Below are positions 17,953-26,644 of a stretch of DNA of 64,000 bases, piece after piece. Source of the DNA: Achromobacter pestifer (GTDB taxonomy: Bacteria; Pseudomonadota; Gammaproteobacteria; Burkholderiales; Burkholderiaceae_B); contig NZ_CADIJX010000010.1 in NCBI RefSeq assembly GCF_902859625.1, positions 83,344 through 147,343 on the forward strand, read 5' to 3'. The notes under the pieces are model-generated. The model saw only the letters and a program-made list of their open reading frames with translations. It had not been told where the DNA came from and searched no databases. Numbering within the stretch: position 1 is the stretch's first letter; the number at the start of each line of letters is the position of its first letter. Made by a program: the position numbers and the translations under genes.

Positions 17953-18834
17953 TTAAGCCTTGCGTTGAACCACTTTGCCGAACAGACCTTGCGGGCGCAC
18001 CAGCAGGATCAGGAACAGCAGGCCGAAAGCCACCGCATCGCGCATGGTGGAGCCGATGTAGGCCACCGACAGCACCTCGGCGAAACCCAGGAACAGGCCG
18101 CCCAGCATGGCGCCGCGGATGTCGCCCATGCCGCCCAGGATGATGACCGCGATGCCCTTGTGCAGCATCGGTTGGCCCATCAGGGGGAACAGCGCATTGG
18201 AATACAGACCGATCAACACGCCGGCCACGCCACCCAGGGCAGCAGCGGCAAACGAGGTGGTGACAAACAGCTTCTCGACGTTGATGCCCAGCAGCCAGGC
18301 GGCCTTGGGCGATTCGGCGATGGCGCGCAGCGCGCGGCCAAACTGCGTGCGGCGCATGACGTACATCAGCACGGCCATCAGCGCGAACGACAGGAAGATG
18401 ATGCCCAACTCGATGACGGTCAGGTGCAGGCCCGCGACCTCGATCACTTCCTCGGGCACGGTGCCGTGCGGGAAGCGCAGGTTGCTGGCGCCGAAAATGC
18501 TTTGGGCACCGTTATTCAGGATGATGCCCACGCCAATCGTGGCGATCATGGGGATCAAGTGCGGCGCGTTGCGCTTGCGCAGCGGCTTGAGCACCAGATA
18601 GTCGATGATGACCCCGGTGAAGCCGGCCACGAAGAACGCGACCATCAGCGCACCCCAAAGGGGCAGGCCGAATTGCTGGACGACGAACAGTGCCGCGTAG
18701 GCGCCAACCATGAAGACAGCGCCATGCGCCAGGTTGATCACCCCGAGCACGCCGAAGATCAGCGTGAAGCCCAGCGCGAACAGTGCATACACACAGCCCA
18801 GCGACAAGGCATTGACGAATTGTTGTTCGAACAT
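17953..18834 (-). CDS. livH: Branched-chain amino acid ABC transporter permease LivH
   Basis: A 293-residue inner-membrane permease, the partner of LivM. The N-terminus MFEQQFVNALSLGCVYALFALGFTLIFGVLGVINLAHG is characteristic, and the ATPase contact GGMGDIRGAMLGGLFLGFAE is near 235-255. The 24 upstream codons of the open frame are not used because similarity begins at this Met. It is separated from livK by 164 bases containing a strong hairpin. Confidence 0.95.
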   Translation of the reverse strand: MFEQQFVNALSLGCVYALFALGFTLIFGVLGVINLAHGAVFMVGAYAALFVVQQFGLPLWGALMVAFFVAGFTGVIIDYLVLKPLRKRNAPHLIPMIATIGVGIILNNGAQSIFGASNLRFPHGTVPEEVIEVAGLHLTVIELGIIFLSFALMAVLMYVMRRTQFGRALRAIAESPKAAWLLGINVEKLFVTTSFAAAALGGVAGVLIGLYSNALFPLMGQPMLHKGIAVIILGGMGDIRGAMLGGLFLGFAEVLSVAYIGSTMRDAVAFGLLFLILLVRPQGLFGKVVQRKA

Positions 18835-18931
18835 GATGGGACTTTCCAAATCTATGAGGGCCTCCACGCGCCCGCTGCGTGGTCTAGCTCTCCCGAGGGA
18901 GGCCATTTTTGTCTTGGGATGGCCCTACGAT

Positions 18932-18971
18932 AAAAAGCGCCTTGCGGACAGCAACGCTGTCCGCAAGGCGC
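18932..18971 (-). terminator. Strong hairpin between livK and livH
   Basis: Perfect 16-bp arms (GCGCCTTGCGGACAGC and its complement, 18937-18971) with a 3-base loop. Read on the minus strand the stem is followed by a T-run. It lies after livK and before livH, so it can act as a partial terminator or 3' stabiliser that gives more binding protein than permease. Confidence 0.85.
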
Positions 18972-18998
18972 ATCCCCCCGCGTGGGGATGCGTACTGC

Positions 18999-20153
18999 TT
19001 ACTTCTCGATGACGTACTTGCCGTCCTTGGTCACGCTGACGATCGGCGCCTGGTCGGCGTCGTAGCCGGCAGGCTTGCCGGCGCGGTCGTTGGCTTGACG
19101 GAACTTGAACGCGCCGGTGGCGCCCTTCCAGGTCACGGAGGGCAAGGCATCGCGCAGGGCAGCGCGGTCCTTGGGCAGTTCGCCGGTCAGCTTGGTGTTC
19201 TTCAGCGCCTGGGCCACGATGTACATGGCGTCATACGACTGGGCGGCGAACTGGTCGGGCGAACCATTGAACTTGGCCTTGTAGGCGTCAATGAACTTGA
19301 CGTTCTCGGGGGCCTTGTTCTCGATCGACCACGGGCTGCCGATCCACAGATTGTTCGATGCGCCGCCAGGGGCCAGGTCGAAAATCTTGACCGAGTTCAT
19401 GCCGTTGCCGCCGATGACGGGCACGTTCAGGCCCAGTTGGCGAGCCTGGACCATGATCGGAGCGCCTTCGGCCAGCAGTGCGGACAGCACGATGGCGTCG
19501 GGGTTGGTGCCCTTGATCTTGGTCAGCTGGGCCTTGAAGTCCACGTCGCCCTTGGCGAACGTTTCGGTCGTGGTGACCGGGATCTTCTGGTCTTCCAGGG
19601 CCTTCTTGAAGTTGTCGTAGCCGCTCTTGGTGAAGACGTCGTCGTTGCCGTAGAGCACCGCCACGTTCTTCAGGCCGGTCTTGGCCTTCACGGTGGAGAT
19701 GGTGGCCGGCAGCACGTCGGCTTCGGTGACCGAGTTGCGGAACACGTAGTTGCCAATGGAGGTGATGCCGTCGGCGGTGTTGGACGTGCCGAAGGCAACC
19801 GTCTTGGCAGCCTGGGCGATCGGGTCAGCGGCTTGGGCCGAGTTCGACAGCGTCGGGCCGAAGACCATCAGGACGTTGTCCTTGAAGATCAGTTTCTTGA
19901 AGACGTTGATGGCTTCTTCTTTCTTGCCTTGTTCGTCCTCGACCACCAGCACGAGCTTGTTGCCGTTGATACCGCCCGCGGCGTTGATTTCATCAGCGGC
20001 AAGCTGGAAACCATTGCGGATCGACACGCCGTACTGAGCGGCGCCGCCGGACAGGGCTTCCGCCACACCCAGCTTGATGTCAGCCGCGTGCGCAGCCGGG
20101 ACGATACCGGCGGCGATCAGCGCGGCCAGCAGCTTCTTGGTCTTGGATTGCAT
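18999..20153 (-). CDS. livK: Branched-chain amino acid ABC transporter substrate-binding protein
   Basis: A 384-residue periplasmic binding protein of the Leu/Ile/Val type. A signal peptide covers residues 1-23 (KKLLAALIAAGIVPAAHA, cleaved before ADIKLG). The mature part opens with LGVAEALSGGAAQYGVSIRNG and contains GPTLSNSA and the VLYGNDDVFTKSG hinge region. The start at 20153 is the Met of the signal peptide. Upstream lie an inverted repeat AATCCGG-N15-CCGGATT (20192-20220) and the likely operon promoter. Symbol livK rather than livJ is a convention; the exact ligand is not shown. Confidence 0.92.
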   Translation of the reverse strand: MQSKTKKLLAALIAAGIVPAAHAADIKLGVAEALSGGAAQYGVSIRNGFQLAADEINAAGGINGNKLVLVVEDEQGKKEEAINVFKKLIFKDNVLMVFGPTLSNSAQAADPIAQAAKTVAFGTSNTADGITSIGNYVFRNSVTEADVLPATISTVKAKTGLKNVAVLYGNDDVFTKSGYDNFKKALEDQKIPVTTTETFAKGDVDFKAQLTKIKGTNPDAIVLSALLAEGAPIMVQARQLGLNVPVIGGNGMNSVKIFDLAPGGASNNLWIGSPWSIENKAPENVKFIDAYKAKFNGSPDQFAAQSYDAMYIVAQALKNTKLTGELPKDRAALRDALPSVTWKGATGAFKFRQANDRAGKPAGYDADQAPIVSVTKDGKYVIEK

Positions 20154-20414
20154 GGTTGATACCACCCTAAAGTCTGTCTCGGAATATTGGTAATCCGGGC
20201 TGGTGTAATCCCGCCGGATTGACGTCTTATGCCGCCTAAAGGCGCCATGTTTGCGCGTCAAGACCCGGGATATTACTCCTTTGTATCAGGCCGAAACTCG
20301 AATGTGGTTCGAGGAAAGCCCGAAAACCGCCCATTTTTTTGTAAAAAACGCGGTATTACTAGCAAAAACCCTACTCTCCACCGAATGCCATTCGGCCTGC
20401 GGCGGACCTCCCTT

Positions 20415-21512
20415 CTACCTGCCCGACAGCGCCACGCCCAGGTACTGGCCGTAGGCGCTTTCGGTCAAACGAAACCACGGCATCTCGCTGTCGCGAAAGC
20501 CCATGTAACTGTCGTGTATGGCTTTGAACTTCGGGTCTTTGGCGCCCAAGTCCTTGTAGACCTGTTGCGTCATCTCGAACGCCACATCCATGATGGCGCG
20601 CGGAAATGTGCGAACTTGCGCGCCGCTTGCCGTCAATTGGGCCAGCGCGGCCGGGTTGCGGGCGTCGTAACGGGCGGTCAACGAGACGTGCGCGGCCAGC
20701 GATGCGGCCTGAACCACCGCCTGATAGTGCTTGGGCAGCTTGTTCCAGGCCTCGTCATTAATATATAGGGACAGTTGTTCGCCGCCCGCCCACCAGCCGG
20801 GTGCGTAGTAATACTTAGCTACCTTATTCAGGCCCAGTTTTTCGTCGTCATAGGCGCCTGCGCCTGCCACCGCTTGCAGCCCGTCTTTCTCGAAGGACTC
20901 GGCCAGCGGCTTGGCGGGGTCTGCCGGCTGCGGCAAGACGGCCATGCGCGTCAGGACATCGGCGGCCAGTCCGTCCACGCGCATCTTCAGGTCTTTCAGA
21001 TCCGTCAGCCGCTTGATTTCTTTCGCGTACCAGCCGCCCATCTGGGCGCCGGTATTGCCCAGCGGGAAATTGATGATCTTTTCGGGCTTGAAGAGCTCGC
21101 GGGTCAGGCGCAGGCCATCGCCTTCACTCATCCAGGCGTTCATCTGGCGCGCGTTCAACCCGAAGGGCACGGCGGCGTCAAAGCAGAATGCGGGATTCTT
21201 GGCGAACAACAGGCGGGACGAGGCATGGCCACATTCCACCTTATTGGTGGAGACGGCTTCCAGCAGGTCGGATGCGGGCACGATTTCGCCGTCGGGGTAA
21301 TGCCGGATGTTGAACTTGCCACCCGTGGCTTCCGAGACGAATTTGCAGAAATGCTCACCCGCGCCAATGCGCAGATCCAGGACGGCGGGAAACGCGGAGG
21401 ACAGGCGCCAGCTCAGTGACGGCATGTCCTGCGCGAACGCGGGCGTGCTGACGGCGGCCCCCGTTGCGACGGCGCCGAGTCCGGCGTGCTTCAAGAATGA
21501 ACGTCGTTGCAT
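20415..21512 (-). CDS. TRAP transporter solute-binding protein (DctP family), Tat-exported
   Basis: A 365-residue periplasmic binding protein of the DctP/TakP family. The N-terminus MQRRSFLKHAGLGAVATGAA has a twin-arginine signal ending near AFA-QDMPSLSW. The middle shows the TRAP signature region with R and N ligand residues (MRVDGLAADVLTRM, near 176-190). TRAP systems need DctQ and DctM membrane partners, but neither is adjacent: the neighbours are livK and pmbA. It is therefore an orphan receptor serving a distant system or a leftover. The ligand is unknown; related proteins bind 2-oxoacids or other carboxylates. Confidence 0.88.
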   Translation of the reverse strand: MQRRSFLKHAGLGAVATGAAVSTPAFAQDMPSLSWRLSSAFPAVLDLRIGAGEHFCKFVSEATGGKFNIRHYPDGEIVPASDLLEAVSTNKVECGHASSRLLFAKNPAFCFDAAVPFGLNARQMNAWMSEGDGLRLTRELFKPEKIINFPLGNTGAQMGGWYAKEIKRLTDLKDLKMRVDGLAADVLTRMAVLPQPADPAKPLAESFEKDGLQAVAGAGAYDDEKLGLNKVAKYYYAPGWWAGGEQLSLYINDEAWNKLPKHYQAVVQAASLAAHVSLTARYDARNPAALAQLTASGAQVRTFPRAIMDVAFEMTQQVYKDLGAKDPKFKAIHDSYMGFRDSEMPWFRLTESAYGQYLGVALSGR

Positions 21513-21710
21513 CTCTTTGCTCCTCTACAGCAACCTCTGGGACTTCGAGCAATACCCGCCGGATATTACACGTTGACGGCGGTCGGAACCGCTAGAGGAA
21601 TTCCCGAGCCGGTAAGGGAATGCAAAGACGGAAGGCGGGCGGGAAAGCCATGCCCGATGCGGAGCATGCCGGCGCGGCGGCCGCACCGGGCCGCCGCGCC
21701 AGATGGGGAA

Positions 21711-23075
21711 TCAAGTCCCGGCGATGGCCATTTGTTCGATCAGGATCGAACCCGTGGTCTTGGTGCCGCGCGAAATGGTGTCCGCGCCCACGGCGACAAT
21801 CTGCTGGAACATGTCGGCCAGGTTGCCGGCAATCGTGATTTCTTGCACGGCATGCTGGATCTTGCCGTTTTCCACCCAATAGCCGAATGCGCCGCGCGAA
21901 TAGTCGCCGGTGACGTAATTGACGCCTTGGCCGATCAATTCCGTGACCAGGAAGCCGGTGCCCATCTTTTTGAGCATGGCTTCAAAGTCATCGCCGCGCT
22001 TGGTCAGCGTGGAGCTGAACACCAGGTTGTGCGACCCGCCGGCGTTGCCGGTGGTGACCATGCCCAGCTTGCGAGCCGTGTAGGTCGACAGGAAATAGCC
22101 TTCCAGCACGCCGGCCGACACCACGTTGCGGCTGCGGGTACGCACGCCTTCGTCGTCAAAAGGCGAGCTGCCCATGGCGCCGGGGATGTGCGGATCTTCG
22201 GTCAGGTTGATGTGCTTCTGGAAGATGGGCTTGCCCAGCGAATCGACCAGGAAGCTGGCCTTGCGGTAGAGCGCGCCGCCGTTGACGGCCTGGGTCAGTG
22301 CGCCGACCAGCCCCAGCGCCAGCGGCGCTTCAAACAGGACGGGAAACTTGCCGGTGCGGATGCGGCGGGCCGACAGGCGCGACAGCGTGCGCTCGGCGGC
22401 ATAACGGCCGATGGCTTCGGGCGAGGCCAGGTTGGCCGGATCGCGCTCGGACGTGTACCAGTAGTCGCGCTGCATGCCGTTACCACGGCCCGCGATGGGC
22501 GCGACCGACAGGCTGTGACGCGAATACGGGTAGCCGCCCAGGAAGCCCCGGGTGTTGCCCATCACGAACTGGCCTTCGTAGGTGCCCACGGTGGCGCCGT
22601 CGGTGTTGGTGATGCGAGGATCGACATCGCGGGCGGCGCGTTCGGCGCGCAGCGCGAGTTCGGCCGCTTCCTCGGTGGACACGCTCCAGGCGCGGTGCAG
22701 GTCCAGGTCCGGGAATTCGGTGGCCAGCTGATCGGCATCTGGCAGGCCCGCGGCCGGATCGGCGGCGGTATGGCGGGCAATGTGCCAGGCGGCTTCGACC
22801 GTCTGGCGCAGGGCCGCTTCCGAGAAGTCGGAGGTCGAGGCGGAGCCACGGCTCTGGCCGGCGTAGACCGTCAGGTCCAGCGAGCGGTCGCGTGTCTGCT
22901 CAACGGTTTCAATGTCGTTCTTTCGGACTGAGACCGACAGGCCCAGGCTTTCCGAGACTTCCGCCGCGGCGTCCGAGGCGCCGATCTGGCGCGCATAGGC
23001 GAGGGTTTGTTCGACGAGTTCGGAAAAACGCGCGTGATTCGCCGCCAGCGGCAAGGATGAGGAGGATTTAACCAT
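21711..23075 (-). CDS. pmbA: Metalloprotease-family protein PmbA/TldE
   Basis: A 454-residue member of the TldD/PmbA (U62) family. In other bacteria it forms a heterodimeric protease with TldD that processes microcin B17 and degrades CcdA. The hallmark C-terminal region GGSHNLVFSS and the MGTGFLVTELIGQGVNYVTGDYSRGAFGYWVENG block are present. PmbA lacks the zinc-binding HExxxH of TldD, as here. The start at 23075 is chosen over a Met 20 codons upstream that would leave only a few bases to the divergent yjgA. The 58-base gap between the start codons must hold both promoters. Confidence 0.94.
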   Translation of the reverse strand: MVKSSSSLPLAANHARFSELVEQTLAYARQIGASDAAAEVSESLGLSVSVRKNDIETVEQTRDRSLDLTVYAGQSRGSASTSDFSEAALRQTVEAAWHIARHTAADPAAGLPDADQLATEFPDLDLHRAWSVSTEEAAELALRAERAARDVDPRITNTDGATVGTYEGQFVMGNTRGFLGGYPYSRHSLSVAPIAGRGNGMQRDYWYTSERDPANLASPEAIGRYAAERTLSRLSARRIRTGKFPVLFEAPLALGLVGALTQAVNGGALYRKASFLVDSLGKPIFQKHINLTEDPHIPGAMGSSPFDDEGVRTRSRNVVSAGVLEGYFLSTYTARKLGMVTTGNAGGSHNLVFSSTLTKRGDDFEAMLKKMGTGFLVTELIGQGVNYVTGDYSRGAFGYWVENGKIQHAVQEITIAGNLADMFQQIVAVGADTISRGTKTTGSILIEQMAIAGT

Positions 23076-23133
23076 TGCTGTCCAATTTGCAGAGACGGTT
23101 ATCATAGCCAAGTCTGTCATTGCGCAGTTTTCC

Positions 23134-23685
23134 ATGAATTCCCATACTGAAGAAGAATCCGTCGACGACGGTTACGATGAAAACGGCTACGACCGTCCCA
23201 GCAAGTCCCAGATCAAGCGTGAAATGCACGCCTTGCTGGACCTGGGCAAAGAGCTGATCGAACTGTCCCCCGACCGCCTCAAGCAATTGCCGCTTGCCGA
23301 GCGCCTCTATGAGGCTATCCGCACGGCGCAGCGCACGACTGGCCGCGAAGGCCGCCGTCGCCAGGTCCATTTCGTGGGCAAGCTGATGCGCGACGCCCCC
23401 GCCGAAGAGATCCGCGCCCAGCTTGATGTCTGGGAAAACGGCTCGCGCGAGGAAACCGCCGCCATGCACCGGCTGGAAACGCTGCGCGACCGCCTGCTGG
23501 ACGATGACGAAGCGCTGACCAAGCTGCTGGCGAACAATCCGCAGGCCGATGCGCAACAAGTGCGCACGCTGATCCGGGCCGCCCGCAAGGAACGGCTGGG
23601 CAACGCCGCGCTGCTGCAAGGCCAGGAACCGCAGAAGAAGCACTACCGTGCGCTGTTCCAGGCCTTGAAGACCCTGACGCTCTGA
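23134..23685 (+). CDS. yjgA: Ribosome-associated protein YjgA/DarP
   Basis: A 183-residue protein of the DarP (YjgA) family, which associates with late 50S assembly intermediates near the peptidyl-transferase centre. The acidic N-terminus, the RPSKSQIKREMHALLDLGKELIELS core and the C-terminal KKHYRALFQALKTL are characteristic. It is divergent from pmbA, the usual neighbourhood across proteobacteria. A carboxylesterase gene follows 33 bases downstream on the same strand. Confidence 0.93.
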   Translation: MNSHTEEESVDDGYDENGYDRPSKSQIKREMHALLDLGKELIELSPDRLKQLPLAERLYEAIRTAQRTTGREGRRRQVHFVGKLMRDAPAEEIRAQLDVWENGSREETAAMHRLETLRDRLLDDDEALTKLLANNPQADAQQVRTLIRAARKERLGNAALLQGQEPQKKHYRALFQALKTLTL

Positions 23686-23718
23686 TCCCCTTTCCTTGAT
23701 TCCCTCTGCCTGCCGTCC

Positions 23719-24396
23719 ATGAACGCTCCGACCGACCTGCTCGATTGCATCGAAATCGAAACCGCCCCCAACCCCACGCACGCCGTGATCTGGCTGCACG
23801 GCTTGGGTGCCGACGGCAATGACTTCGCCCCCATCGTGCCGGAACTGGACTTGCCCGCGGGTCTGGGCGTGCGTTTCGTGTTCCCGAACGCGCCGGTGCA
23901 GCGCGTGACGATCAACAACGGCATGGCGATGCGTTCCTGGTACGACATCCTGGTGATGGACCTGGTGCGCGTGGAAGACGCCAAGGGCATCCGCGCGTCG
24001 GAAGCCGCCATCCACAAGCTGATCGCGCGTGAAAATGCCCGTGGCATCCCGACGTCGAACATCGTGCTGGCCGGGTTCTCGCAAGGCAGCGCCATGACCC
24101 TGCATACGGGTCTGCGCCTGCCGGAAAAGCTGGCGGGCATGATGGCGTTGTCGGGTTATCTGCCGCTTGTGGATACCGCCGAAGCCGAACGCAACAGCGC
24201 CAACAACAGCACGCCGATCTTCATGGGCCACGGCCAGTACGACCCGGTCGTGTCGCTGACGCGCGCCGAGGCATCGCTGGCTGAACTGAAACGGCTGGGC
24301 TACGACGTGCGCTGGCACACATACCCGATGCCGCATTCGGTCTGCGCCGAAGAAGTCCGCGACATATCGGCGTTCTTGAACGACGTATTGGCCTAA
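23719..24396 (+). CDS. Alpha/beta hydrolase carboxylesterase
   Basis: A 225-residue esterase of the carboxylesterase/acyl-protein thioesterase-like family. The triad is S121 in GFSQGS, D176 in HGQYDPVV and H206 in MPHSV. The oxyanion stretch WLHGLGADGNDF is at 25-36. No signal peptide is present, so it is cytoplasmic. Family members hydrolyse short to medium acyl esters; the physiological substrate is unknown. It is probably co-transcribed with yjgA. Confidence 0.9.
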   Translation: MNAPTDLLDCIEIETAPNPTHAVIWLHGLGADGNDFAPIVPELDLPAGLGVRFVFPNAPVQRVTINNGMAMRSWYDILVMDLVRVEDAKGIRASEAAIHKLIARENARGIPTSNIVLAGFSQGSAMTLHTGLRLPEKLAGMMALSGYLPLVDTAEAERNSANNSTPIFMGHGQYDPVVSLTRAEASLAELKRLGYDVRWHTYPMPHSVCAEEVRDISAFLNDVLA

Positions 24397-24404
24397 GCGT
24401 GAAT

Positions 24405-24474
24405 GGATGATGGGTTGCGCGCGTTGGAAATCAGCGTTCAAAACCCCGATCTAGTGCGCTTCACCCATCCTGCG
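24405..24474. repeat. REP-like element (GATGGGTTGCGC...GCGCTTCACCCATC)
   Basis: An imperfect inverted repeat with outer arms GATGGGT and ACCCATC lies 9 bases after the esterase stop codon. It shares these arms and adjacent GCGC blocks with the elements at 32.2-32.7 kb and 63.9-64.0 kb. Confidence 0.65.
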
Positions 24475-24588
24475 AAGCCTCGTCGCCATCCGTAGGGAGG
24501 TGTGGCGAGTCCAGATCGTCACGCGCCCGGCACTGCCGCAACGCGCAAACCGATCAAACCGCCCCACCACGCTTTACTCCCATTCTGT

Positions 24589-24700
24589 ATACCAAGTGGT
24601 ATTCCAGCCTTGAATTTTCCAGGGCTGGCTGGCGCTCGTCCATAGAGAAAAACGCCAATCCCAAAATGCTTGTCGCCTGTTTGTATTGAATATAGTATTC
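24589..24700 (+). promoter_or_regulatory. Candidate operators upstream of the NMT1-type ABC operon
   Basis: Two short palindromes occur in the 428-base spacer before the ABC operon: ATACCA-AG-TGGTAT (24589-24602) and GAATA-TAG-TATTC (24688-24700). The former resembles operators of FCD-type GntR regulators. No regulator gene is adjacent. The remainder of 24475-24824 shows no gene. Confidence 0.35.
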
Positions 24701-24824
24701 GATCCATGCCTTGCCGGCCCGGGCAACTCGCGTTCGGGCTTCCCTGTTGTTGTTGTCGATTCCATCCCATTGGCCGTATCGCGCCGGGTTTCGGCGTGTC
24801 ATACAAGACGCAGGAGAAAGTCCC

Positions 24825-25829
24825 GTGAAATCGTTGCCACTGCCCCGCCTGGCGGGCGCGGCGCTGCTTGCGCTGCTTGCCCCGTTGGCCGTTCAGGCCG
24901 AAGCCCTGAATCCCCCCGTGAAGGTCCGCTACGAAGAAGTGGTGCGCTCCATCCTCTACGTGCCCAAGTACGTGGCCTTGTCGCAGGGCTATTTCAAGGA
25001 CGCCGGGTTGGACGTGTCCATGAAGACATCCCAGGGCACGGACAAAGGCATGACCGCGCTGCTGTCGGGCAGCGCCGACATCGTGCTGATCGGCCCCGAG
25101 GCGTCCATCTATGTGCAGAACAGCGAATCGCCGGTCAAACCGAAAATCTTCGCCGGGCTGACCGCGACCGACGGCTTTTTTCTCCTGGCCCGCAAGCCCA
25201 TCGATAAATTCGACTGGTCGATGCTCAAGGGCAAGGAAGTCATCGGCTTCCGGCCGGGCTCGAATCCGATCGTGTTCCTGGAGGCCGCGCTGCGCAAGCA
25301 CGGCGTCGACCCACAGAAAGACGTGAAACTGCTGAACAACATCGGCATCCCGGCACGCGCCGGGGCGTGGATGGCCGGCCAGGGCGAATACGGCATCTTC
25401 CTGGAGCCCGAGGCGGGCGAACTGGTGCGCAACGGCAAAGGTTATATCGTGGCCTCCGTTGGCCATGAAGTCGGTCAGGTGGACTACACCGTCTTCACCG
25501 CCACCGACAAATACATCCGCGACAACCCCAAGGTCATCCAGGCCTGGACCAACGTGGTCGCGCGCGCCGAGAAGTACGTGAAGGACACGCCCGCCACGAC
25601 GCTGGCTCCGCAGATCATGACCTTCTTCCCGGGCATGGATCAGGGCGCGGTGACGGAAGCGATCGACCGCTACAAGCAATACCAGATCTGGAAGACGTCG
25701 CCTCTAGTCACGTCCGAAGCCATGACCACACTGCAAGACATGCTGATCGCCAGCGCCGTCATGAAGGACAGCGCCCGCGTGAAGTACGAGGACGTGGTGG
25801 TGGCCGACTTTGCCAAGCAGGTGCGCTGA
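24825..25829 (+). CDS. NMT1/THI5-like ABC transporter substrate-binding protein
   Basis: A 334-residue periplasmic binding protein related to the SsuA/TauA/NMT1 group. A signal peptide covers 1-25 (LAGAALLALLAPLAVQA). The mature part begins with the ligand-fold strand VKVRYEEVVRSILYVPKYVALSQGYFKDAGLDV and the SGSADIVLIGPE loop. A GTG start at 24825 is used because AGGAG lies 8 bases upstream and the signal peptide begins there; the frame's earlier ATG precedes this by 38 codons of non-family sequence. It heads a four-gene operon with an ATPase, a permease and a cysteine hydrolase. Confidence 0.9.
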   Translation: MKSLPLPRLAGAALLALLAPLAVQAEALNPPVKVRYEEVVRSILYVPKYVALSQGYFKDAGLDVSMKTSQGTDKGMTALLSGSADIVLIGPEASIYVQNSESPVKPKIFAGLTATDGFFLLARKPIDKFDWSMLKGKEVIGFRPGSNPIVFLEAALRKHGVDPQKDVKLLNNIGIPARAGAWMAGQGEYGIFLEPEAGELVRNGKGYIVASVGHEVGQVDYTVFTATDKYIRDNPKVIQAWTNVVARAEKYVKDTPATTLAPQIMTFFPGMDQGAVTEAIDRYKQYQIWKTSPLVTSEAMTTLQDMLIASAVMKDSARVKYEDVVVADFAKQVR

Positions 25830-26641
25830 TGGGAGCCGCCATCCATAACCTGAAGCCGGCCGCCGACACGGCGAAGATCGAACTACGCGATGTTTGCCTG
25901 TCGTACTTCACCACCGAAGGCGAGACGGAAGCGCTGTCGAACGTGTCGTTCACGCTGGCGCCGGGCGAATTCGTCAGCCTGATCGGGCAAAGCGGCTGTG
26001 GCAAGAGCACCCTGCTGTCGCTGATCGCGGGCCTGATCCCGCCGACCTCGGGCGCCGTGATGATCGACGGCCTGAGCGTGACCAAGCCCAATCCGCGCAT
26101 CGGCTACATGTTGCAGCAGGACTATCTGTTTGAATGGCGCACCATCCTGGACAACGTGATGCTGGGCGCCGAAATCCAGGGCCGGCGCGATGCGCGCAGC
26201 GAAGCGCGCGCCGTGCATCTGCTGGAAAAATGCGGGCTGGGCGCGTTTCTGACGCACACGCCGCGCCAGTTGTCGGGCGGCATGCGGCAGCGCGCCGCGC
26301 TGGCCCGCACGCTGGTGACGGAACCCGACGTGATCCTGCTGGACGAGCCCTTTTCAGCGCTGGATTCCCAAACCCGGCTGGCGATCTCGGACGAAGTGGT
26401 GGACATTCTGCGCCGCGAGGGAAAGACCGTGGTGCTGGTCACGCATGACATCGGCGAGGCCATCGCCATGACGGATCGCGTGATTGTGTTGTCGCGCCGG
26501 CCCGGCCGGCTGAAAAGCCAATATCGCATCCACTATGGCGACGGCGCCCGCCCGACGCCCTTCCAGGCGCGCTCGCGACCGGAATTCAACGCCTATTTCA
26601 AACAGCTGTGGGACGAGCTGGACGTCCACGTGGAGGGTTGA
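25829..26641 (+). CDS. ABC transporter ATP-binding protein (NitT/TauT type)
   Basis: A 270-residue ABC ATPase with Walker A GQSGCGKS at 53-60, LSGGMRQRAALARTL as signature, LLDEPFSALD as Walker B and a switch histidine in VTHDIGEA. This arrangement is that of the nitrate/sulfonate/taurine subfamily. Its ATG shares one base with the binding-protein stop (TGATG), so translation is coupled. It powers the permease encoded next. Confidence 0.95.
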   Translation: MGAAIHNLKPAADTAKIELRDVCLSYFTTEGETEALSNVSFTLAPGEFVSLIGQSGCGKSTLLSLIAGLIPPTSGAVMIDGLSVTKPNPRIGYMLQQDYLFEWRTILDNVMLGAEIQGRRDARSEARAVHLLEKCGLGAFLTHTPRQLSGGMRQRAALARTLVTEPDVILLDEPFSALDSQTRLAISDEVVDILRREGKTVVLVTHDIGEAIAMTDRVIVLSRRPGRLKSQYRIHYGDGARPTPFQARSRPEFNAYFKQLWDELDVHVEG

Positions 26642-26644
26642 CCC

